Shown: in pieces, positions 58,810 through 64,000 of the stretch
How the letters are laid out: the number at the start of each line of letters is the position of its first letter
Numbering within the stretch: the first letter of the stretch is position 1
Assembly: GCA_018673255.1 (NCBI GenBank)
Contig: JABHDC010000090.1
Coordinates: 1 to 64,000 of the forward strand
DNA: 64,000 nt
Direction: 5' to 3'
From: Gemmatimonadota bacterium
GTDB taxonomy: Bacteria; Latescibacterota; UBA2968; UBA8231
The notes under the pieces: generated by a model
What the model was told of the DNA's origin: nothing
The model's database searches: none
Seen by the model: the letters and a program-made list of their open reading frames with translations, nothing else
Translations under genes and position numbers: made by a program

Positions 58810-60515
58810 GTAAGATCCTCACAGCCATCCTTGTCACCGCTCTGCTGGTGGGTCCCGTCGTTGCACAGGATCGTGGCCAAGTCATGCGACGATCCCTGGA
58901 GTTGCGTCAGGCGGGAGATCTGAGCGGAGCAGAGAAGCAACTGCAGGACTACTTCACGGATCACCCGGACGATGTCCGTATTGCTCTGCCCCTGGGTGAC
59001 ATGATCGCTCGTCGAGGTGACCCGGAGGCAGCCATCGCCGTATGGACGAAGATGCTGGAGCAGGTCACGCCGCGTCCGGATCACTACGTCAATGTCTCCC
59101 GTCGACTGCAACGGCTCGGACACCCCGATCTGGCGGTCGAGATCCTGGAGGACGGGGTCCAGGGCGTGGGAAGTGAAGACCCTTTCACCTGGGACCTTGG
59201 TGAACTGTATCTGGTGACGGGCAACCATCACGATGCCGTGCGCCTGCATCTGCAACTGCTGCAGCGTGACCCCCATCGTCTGCTACAACTGCAGGGATTG
59301 CTCGACGTCCTCTCGATGCAGGAGGCGGCCTCTCCCGGCGCCCACAAACGCCTCGTTGACTACACCCAGTCTCTGCGTCATGCCCTGAAGACCAGTTCCC
59401 AGCCGATTTCCCAGCTGCTGCTGGCCCACGCACTGCTGCTGACGGGCCAACCCGGCTCCGGCTATCAGATCCTCGAAAAGCTGACGATGGTGCAGCCCGC
59501 GCCACAGGCTGAAACGATCGCCTCGGCTCTGACTCGCTTTGCGGAGCGCTGCGAGCAACTGGGGCACACCGGTTTCACGACTCGAACCTACGACCTCCTT
59601 TCCCGTGTATCGGGAGATGGCACATTCACCGAGACGTCGCTGCAACGGCAGGCGACCCTGCAGTCACGTCGCGGCAACGAATCGGTTGCCATCAGCTTGT
59701 ATCGCCAATTGATCACAGTGGCGGCACGCCGACCCGATGCGGCGCAGAGAAAGTCAGATGTGGCGGCCTATGAGCTGGAGCTGGCTCGTTTGTCCCTGCT
59801 GGCAGGTGAGGCCACTGAGAGTCGGCAGATCCTCGACCGACTGACCTCGACCGGCATTCTCCAGGAGCCACAACAGGTGCAGGCCCTGCATCTGTTGGTG
59901 GAGAGCCTCTGGTCGCTGGATGAGTCCGAATCTGTAAGACCGAAACTGGAAGAGATGGCTGCCCTGCCTGGTGGCGTCGGCATAGCCGCCCTCGGCCTGA
60001 CCGAATGGGCTGTCCTGTATGGCGATCTTGAGATGGCTCGCCAACAGGCCGACAGCCTCACCAGCCAGCATCCGGAGTCACCACAGGCCAACGACGCCCT
60101 CCAGTGGCTGAGTCTGCTCGACGAATACCTTGATTCGCCAACGGCCCTGCAGCAGTTCGCTGAGGCACGCCTGCGTACCCGACAGGGCCACGATGAAGAG
60201 GCCACGCGTCTGCGACAGCAGTTGCATGGCGATGGTCATGCGGGGCTTGCCCACCAGTTGCGCCTGGAAGGCGCGCAGCGAACGCAACTCACGGCGCCCG
60301 CTGCAGCACTGGGGTTGTATGAAGAGATTCTCGAAGACGAACAGGCGCCCGATCGCCTGCGCTTCGCAGCCACTGTTGCCAGCGCGCGCCTGCAGGCCGA
60401 CACAGGAGACATGGACGGGGCGATCCAGCGGCTGGAAGCCCTGCTGCTGCAGTGGCCGGACGATACAAGGGTCCCGATCGCATTGGATGAACTCCAGCAA
60501 CTCAAGCAACGCTAA
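58806..60515 (+). CDS. Exported TPR-repeat protein
   Basis: The 569-residue product starts with a signal peptide (ILTAILVTALLVGPVVAQD). The rest is helical with recurring tetratricopeptide-like pairs (LRQAGDLSGAEKQLQDYF, GNHHDAVRLHLQLLQRD, GLYEEILEDEQAPDRLRFAA). It probably acts as a periplasmic scaffold, comparable to the TPR member of Bat/MoxR loci. The GTG start overlaps the DUF4175 stop (GTGA). Confidence 0.8.
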   Translation: MSKILTAILVTALLVGPVVAQDRGQVMRRSLELRQAGDLSGAEKQLQDYFTDHPDDVRIALPLGDMIARRGDPEAAIAVWTKMLEQVTPRPDHYVNVSRRLQRLGHPDLAVEILEDGVQGVGSEDPFTWDLGELYLVTGNHHDAVRLHLQLLQRDPHRLLQLQGLLDVLSMQEAASPGAHKRLVDYTQSLRHALKTSSQPISQLLLAHALLLTGQPGSGYQILEKLTMVQPAPQAETIASALTRFAERCEQLGHTGFTTRTYDLLSRVSGDGTFTETSLQRQATLQSRRGNESVAISLYRQLITVAARRPDAAQRKSDVAAYELELARLSLLAGEATESRQILDRLTSTGILQEPQQVQALHLLVESLWSLDESESVRPKLEEMAALPGGVGIAALGLTEWAVLYGDLEMARQQADSLTSQHPESPQANDALQWLSLLDEYLDSPTALQQFAEARLRTRQGHDEEATRLRQQLHGDGHAGLAHQLRLEGAQRTQLTAPAAALGLYEEILEDEQAPDRLRFAATVASARLQADTGDMDGAIQRLEALLLQWPDDTRVPIALDELQQLKQR

Positions 60516-60524
60516 GCAGGACGG

Positions 60525-61808
60525 ATGATGCCCTCTCGCACATTGATGATGACGATCGCCCTCCTGGCGAGTCTGATCCTGGGACCCGCCACACCGGCCG
60601 CAGCCGAGCGTGTTCTGATCCCCATGGACCTGCAGCAGTCGAACCATCTCAAGGCCTATGGGCTGGCTTTCTGGATCCTGGAGGCGGATGTGCCGGTGGA
60701 ATGGCTTCTCAACTACCGTGGCGGTGCCTTTGCCGTGGATGCCATCGATCGTGTCATCCGCGAGGCTCAACTGCGTGGCGTCACCTACACCATGATCAGC
60801 GAGGCCGAGATGGCCTCGATCTACGCCCAGGTCGACGCCGCCAACATGGATGTGGTGCGACTCGAGAAATCACCGCGTATCGCCGTCTACACACCGCCGA
60901 ACTCTCAGCCGTGGGATGATGCGGTGACCATGGCGCTGGAATACGCGCAGATCGAATATGAGACGATATGGGATGAGGATGTGTTGTCCGGTCGGCTGTC
61001 CGAATACGACTGGATCCATCTGCATCACGAAGATTTCAGCGGCCAGTATGGGAAATTCTTCGCCAGTTTCCGCAACGAGCCCTGGTATCGCGAGCAGCAA
61101 CGGTTGTATGAGGCCGATGCACGGCGCCTGGGTTTTGCCAAGGTGTGGCAGATGAAACACGCCGTGGCCCAGCGTATCTATCACTACGTCGCCGGAGGCG
61201 GGTTTCTGTTCGCCATGTGTTCGGCGACGGACACCTTTGACATCGCCCTGGCCGCCGGTGATGCCGATATCGTCGCCACCCCTTTCGACGGCGACCCACC
61301 TGCACCGGGCGCCCAGCAGTTGCTCAACTTTGATCGCACCGTCGCCTTCGAGGGCTTCCGACTCGAATCCAATCCGATGGTCTACGAACACTCGGATATC
61401 GACACGACGCCGCAGGACCCACGCCATATTCGCACAGCGGAAGCCGAGTACTTCACGCTCTTCGAGTTCTCGGCCAAACACGATCCCGTGCCGACGATGC
61501 TGACACAGTGCCACACCAGTGTGATCAATGGTTTCCTGGGACAGACGACGGCCTATCGACGTCACCTGATCAAGGATTCTGTCGTTCGCTTGGCCGAAGA
61601 AGAAGGCACCGACGCCGTGAAGTACATCCACGGACAGGTGGGCCGCGGTACGTTTACTTTCTATGGTGGTCATGACCCGGAGGATCACAAACATCACGTC
61701 GGTGATCCTGCAACCCAGTTGTCACTGTATCCGAATTCACCGGGCTACCGGCTGATCCTCAACAATGTCCTATTTCCGGCGGCGAAGAAGAAGCCGCGCA
61801 AGACCTAA
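60525..61808 (+). CDS. Conserved exported protein of the family often named asparagine synthetase B
   Basis: The 427-residue protein has a signal peptide (TIALLASLILGPATPAAA). The body begins RVLIPMDLQQSNHLKAYGLA, then LLNYRGGAFAV, PNSQPWDDAVTMALEYAQI, YDWIHLHHEDFSGQYGKFF and GGGFLFAMCSATDTFDIALA. I recall this family from Bacteroidota genomes, where it carries the label asparagine synthetase B. No N-terminal nucleophile Cys, PP-loop (SGGxDS) or ATP site is visible, and the protein is exported, so that name is probably wrong. The segment around GGGFLFAMCSA resembles a glutamine-amidotransferase-like fold. Two ATGs (60525, 60528) follow an AGGA. Confidence 0.78.
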   Translation: MMPSRTLMMTIALLASLILGPATPAAAERVLIPMDLQQSNHLKAYGLAFWILEADVPVEWLLNYRGGAFAVDAIDRVIREAQLRGVTYTMISEAEMASIYAQVDAANMDVVRLEKSPRIAVYTPPNSQPWDDAVTMALEYAQIEYETIWDEDVLSGRLSEYDWIHLHHEDFSGQYGKFFASFRNEPWYREQQRLYEADARRLGFAKVWQMKHAVAQRIYHYVAGGGFLFAMCSATDTFDIALAAGDADIVATPFDGDPPAPGAQQLLNFDRTVAFEGFRLESNPMVYEHSDIDTTPQDPRHIRTAEAEYFTLFEFSAKHDPVPTMLTQCHTSVINGFLGQTTAYRRHLIKDSVVRLAEEEGTDAVKYIHGQVGRGTFTFYGGHDPEDHKHHVGDPATQLSLYPNSPGYRLILNNVLFPAAKKKPRKT

Positions 61809-61817
61809 GGAATCTCT

Positions 61818-62816
61818 ATGACGCAGTCGGACGTCGACGCCGTCGCAGATCTCGAGCGGGCGCGGCACACTCTCGAAGAGCAAATCTCCCGCATCATCAT
61901 CGGTCAGCGCGAGATCGTCGACAGCCTTCTCATCGCCCTGCTCGCCGGTGGACATTGCCTGCTCGTGGGTGTACCGGGCCTGGCCAAAACCCTGCTGATC
62001 CGCACACTGGCTCAGGCACTGGATCTGGAATACGGCCGCATCCAGTTCACCCCGGATCTGATGCCGTCCGATATCACCGGGACCGATGTGCTGGAGGAAG
62101 ATCCGCAGACGGGTCGCAGAGTGTTCCGCTTCGTCAAGGGACCGATCTTCGCCAATATCATCCTCGCCGATGAGATCAATCGAACCCCGCCCAAGACCCA
62201 GGCAGCCCTGCTGGAAGCCATGCAGGAACACGGCGTGACGGCCTCGGGCCAGACGATGCGACTCAGTGAGCCTTTCTTCGTGCTGGCCACGCAGAATCCG
62301 ATCGAGCAGGAAGGCACCTATCCCCTGCCCGAAGCCCAACTGGATCGCTTTCTCTTCGAATTGCGGATCGACTATCCCTCTGAGCTTGAGGAAGAGGAGA
62401 TCGTGCGCACCACAACGGCCCTCGATCAGAAGCCGGTCGAGCCCGTGCTGAATGGGGAGCAGATCGTTGCATTCCAGCGTCTCGTCCGACAGATCCCCGT
62501 CGCCGATCACCTGGTGCGGTATGCCGTTCGGCTGGCTCGCGCTTCTCGTCCGGCCGATGAGGCGGCACCTGACTATGTGAAGGAAATGGTCAATTGGGGA
62601 GCCGGTCCGCGTGCATCACAATATCTGATCCTGGCGGGCAAGGCCCGAGCCGCACTGGGTGGCCGCCATGCCGTCAGCCAACAGGACATCGATGCGATCG
62701 CCCTGCCTGTCCTGCGCCATCGCATCGTCGTGAACTTCCACGCCGAGGCACAGAATACGAGTGCCGATGATATTGCCCGGCGCCTGCTGGCCGACATCCA
62801 ACCGGACAGCGTGTGA
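61818..62816 (+). CDS. MoxR-family AAA+ ATPase
   Basis: The 332-residue protein has Walker A GVPGLAKTLLIR, Walker B FANIILADEINRTPPK, ALLEAMQEHGVTASG, sensor FVLATQNPIEQEGTYPLPEA and a C-terminal helical lid with VNWGAGPRASQYLILAGKAR. MoxR ATPases act as chaperones that mature partner proteins; partners are usually the adjacent DUF58 and VWA proteins. AAGGA lies 7 bases before the ATG. It overlaps the DUF58 gene by GTGA. It is cytoplasmic. Confidence 0.95.
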   Translation: MTQSDVDAVADLERARHTLEEQISRIIIGQREIVDSLLIALLAGGHCLLVGVPGLAKTLLIRTLAQALDLEYGRIQFTPDLMPSDITGTDVLEEDPQTGRRVFRFVKGPIFANIILADEINRTPPKTQAALLEAMQEHGVTASGQTMRLSEPFFVLATQNPIEQEGTYPLPEAQLDRFLFELRIDYPSELEEEEIVRTTTALDQKPVEPVLNGEQIVAFQRLVRQIPVADHLVRYAVRLARASRPADEAAPDYVKEMVNWGAGPRASQYLILAGKARAALGGRHAVSQQDIDAIALPVLRHRIVVNFHAEAQNTSADDIARRLLADIQPDSV

Positions 62817-63751
62817 ATCTCGGCACCGACAACTCGACCGATTCCTCGGCTCCGAGTCTGACCGACTATCTGTCACCGGACATCGCCTCGGGCCTGGGTC
62901 GACTCGATCTGGTCGCTCGTCGAGTCGTTGAAGGCTTCATCACCGGCCTGCATCGTTCTCCCTACCACGGCTTCTCGGCCGAGTTCTCCGAACACCGCCC
63001 GTATCTGCCTGGCGACTCGCTGCGCGATCTCGACTGGAAGGCACTGGCCAAGAGTGATCGTCTCTACGTCAAACGCTACGAGGAAGAGACGAATCTTCGC
63101 GCCCATCTCATCGTCGACGTCTCCGGATCCATGGCGTTTGGTGCCGAGGGCCGCATGACGAAGTTCCGATATGCCACGTGCCTGGCCGCCGCCCTCAGCC
63201 TGCTCATGCTGCGTCAGCGCGATGCCGTCGGCCTGGCCCTCGTGCAGGACAAGGTCACCAGCTTCGTACGCCCCCGATCGGTGCGATCCCACCTGCAGAC
63301 ACTGCTGCTGGAATTGACCCGGGCCGAACCGGCCGCCGAGACACGGATGGCACCCGTCTTTCACGATCTGGCGGAACGGCTGTCACGGCGAGGCCTCGTC
63401 ATCCTGCTGTCAGACATGCTCGACGACCCTGAACAGATCCTGTCCGGGCTGCGACACTTCCGGCATCGGGGACATGAGGTCGTGGCGCTGCAGATCCTGG
63501 ATCCTCGTGAGCGGGACCTCGACTTCCGCCGCAGCGACACACGATTCGTCGACCTGGAACAGGCCGATTCCGACATCACCACCCAGCCGTGGCACATCCA
63601 GGAAGCCTACCAGGAGCAGATGGACGCTCTGATTCATCGCTATTCCACCGGTTGTGCGGAGGCGGGCATCGACTACGCCCTCATCGACACCTCCACACCC
63701 TTCGACCTTGCCCTGAGTCGCTACCTGGTCCGTCGCCGCAAGCTCGGCTGA
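62813..63751 (+). CDS. DUF58 domain protein
   Basis: The 312-residue protein shows the DUF58 core HRSPYHGFSAEFSEHRPYLP, then SLRDLDWKALAKSDRLYVKR and a VWA-like MIDAS strand LIVDVSGSMAFGAEG. Downstream it continues LVILLSDMLDDPEQILSGL, GHEVVALQILD and a final YLVRRRKLG. DUF58 proteins nearly always pair with MoxR and are thought to be its substrate or adaptor. No membrane segment is seen. The start is GTG within GTGA. Last gene of the cluster; no VWA/BatA gene follows. Confidence 0.93.
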   Translation: MNLGTDNSTDSSAPSLTDYLSPDIASGLGRLDLVARRVVEGFITGLHRSPYHGFSAEFSEHRPYLPGDSLRDLDWKALAKSDRLYVKRYEEETNLRAHLIVDVSGSMAFGAEGRMTKFRYATCLAAALSLLMLRQRDAVGLALVQDKVTSFVRPRSVRSHLQTLLLELTRAEPAAETRMAPVFHDLAERLSRRGLVILLSDMLDDPEQILSGLRHFRHRGHEVVALQILDPRERDLDFRRSDTRFVDLEQADSDITTQPWHIQEAYQEQMDALIHRYSTGCAEAGIDYALIDTSTPFDLALSRYLVRRRKLG

Positions 63752-63787
63752 CAGCCTTCTCGGACCTCGAATCCCGACATGCCTGCT

Positions 63788-63890
63788 TGAATCTTGACTT
63801 TTTCCGCAGGATTCAGCATACTCCTCTCTCAGGCGTTGTTGACTCAACGCCATTTCTTTGGCAGTGAATCTTGCATTTTTCCGCAAGATT
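63788..63890. repeat. Two related dyad elements 77 bp apart around the cluster terminator
   Basis: Copy A (from 63788) and copy B (from 63865) share TGAATCTTG, then TTTTTCCGCA and GATT at the same spacing. Each forms a dyad: TGAATCTTG/CAGGATTCA with one G-T pair in A, and a perfect AATCTTGC/GCAAGATT (63867-63874, 63883-63890) in B. They flank the terminator and precede the next gene. Confidence 0.7.
63832..63859 (+). terminator. Intrinsic terminator of the MoxR/DUF58 cluster
   Basis: GGCGTTG (63832-63838) and CAACGCC (63845-63851) form a 7-bp stem with a TTGACT loop, followed by ATTTCTTT. Confidence 0.7.
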
Positions 63891-63951
63891 TGAACCTATC
63901 CTGCGATTTAACAGACTGTTACAGAAGTCACATACCGCCGGGAAACCAACT

Positions 63952-64000
63952 ATGTCTTCCGATCCAGCGTCGCCGACCGAGCCCCTCACCGATACACAGA
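63952..64000 (+). CDS. Start of a further gene, cut by the window end
   Basis: An ATG at 63952 opens a frame that stays open to the last base: MSSDPASPTEPLTDTQ, 16 codons. CCGGGAA lies about 10 bases upstream. The region 63752-63951 otherwise holds only the terminator and the two dyad elements. The product cannot be identified from so few residues. Confidence 0.4.
   Translation, partial: MSSDPASPTEPLTDTQ

Noticed and set aside
63794..63822. TTGACT-N17-CATACT as a promoter
   Set aside because: Transcription from it would begin at the terminator hairpin at 63832-63859, and the bases belong to dyad copy A.

Overview
The window is dense, GC-rich bacterial chromosome carrying mainly housekeeping and cell-envelope genes. 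The source is a diderm: it has LptD, an outer-membrane-type barrel protein and several lipoproteins. Three features point to the FCB side of the bacterial tree: secreted proteins ending in a FlgD/type-9-sorting-like tail (YPNPFNPETTI type), EF-hand/dockerin-like DFDDFF repeats, and a conserved envelope cluster with DUF4159, DUF4175, MoxR and DUF58 proteins. My best guess is an uncultured lineage such as Latescibacterota or a relative. That is an inference from gene content, not a phylogeny. I see no insertion sequence, prophage, integrase or CRISPR array.

Layout. 1-2.7 kb: the 3' part of a giant secreted Ig/cohesin/dockerin protein. 2.8-14.2 kb (+): a housekeeping run of rpmI, rplT, pheS, pheT, a small coiled-coil gene, zapA, rny, ymdB, xseA, xseB, recN and a CDP-alcohol phosphatidyltransferase. 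14.2-19.2 kb (-): an envelope operon with its own TTGACA-N17-TATCTT promoter. It encodes a protease/TolB-propeller/barrel protein, a newly read 42-residue ORF and two lipoproteins. 19.3-21.4 kb (-): a sugar epimerase and a DegT-type aminotransferase. 21.5-25.4 kb (+): a WecA-like phosphoglycosyl transferase, then an epimerase, a P-loop kinase and a CNT nucleoside transporter joined by GTGA overlaps. 25.9-28.7 kb (-): a REC-GAF-PAS-HisKA-HATPase-REC hybrid kinase and tRNA-Lys(CUU). 28.9-38.5 kb (+): a TPR protein, efp, accB, accC, gcvH, an HNH protein, scpA, scpB, an RluB-type synthase and cmk. 38.7-43.8 kb (+): rpsA, mutS and a free-standing FliG N-domain-like protein. 44.2-52.4 kb (+): rlmB, lptD, dtd, maf, a RodZ-like gene and priA, all joined by 4-base overlaps. 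52.4-63.8 kb (+): a beta-propeller protein, DUF4159, DUF4175, a TPR protein, a protein of the family often named asparagine synthetase B, MoxR and DUF58, closed by an intrinsic terminator.

The most unusual items are these. The 11-kb MoxR/DUF58 envelope cluster has no von Willebrand (VWA) partner and is preceded by three 21-bp direct repeats, each containing a dyad. A FliG-N-like protein is translationally coupled to mutS with no flagellar gene in sight. In-frame 15-bp tandem repeats recur in at least four envelope-related coding sites, two of them signal or leader segments. ScpA and ScpB both carry long acidic tails, the latter with a near-perfect 12-bp minisatellite. RNase Y has changed residues in its HD domain. 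Starts are often TTG or GTG inside TTGA/GTGA overlaps, so translational coupling is the usual arrangement here.
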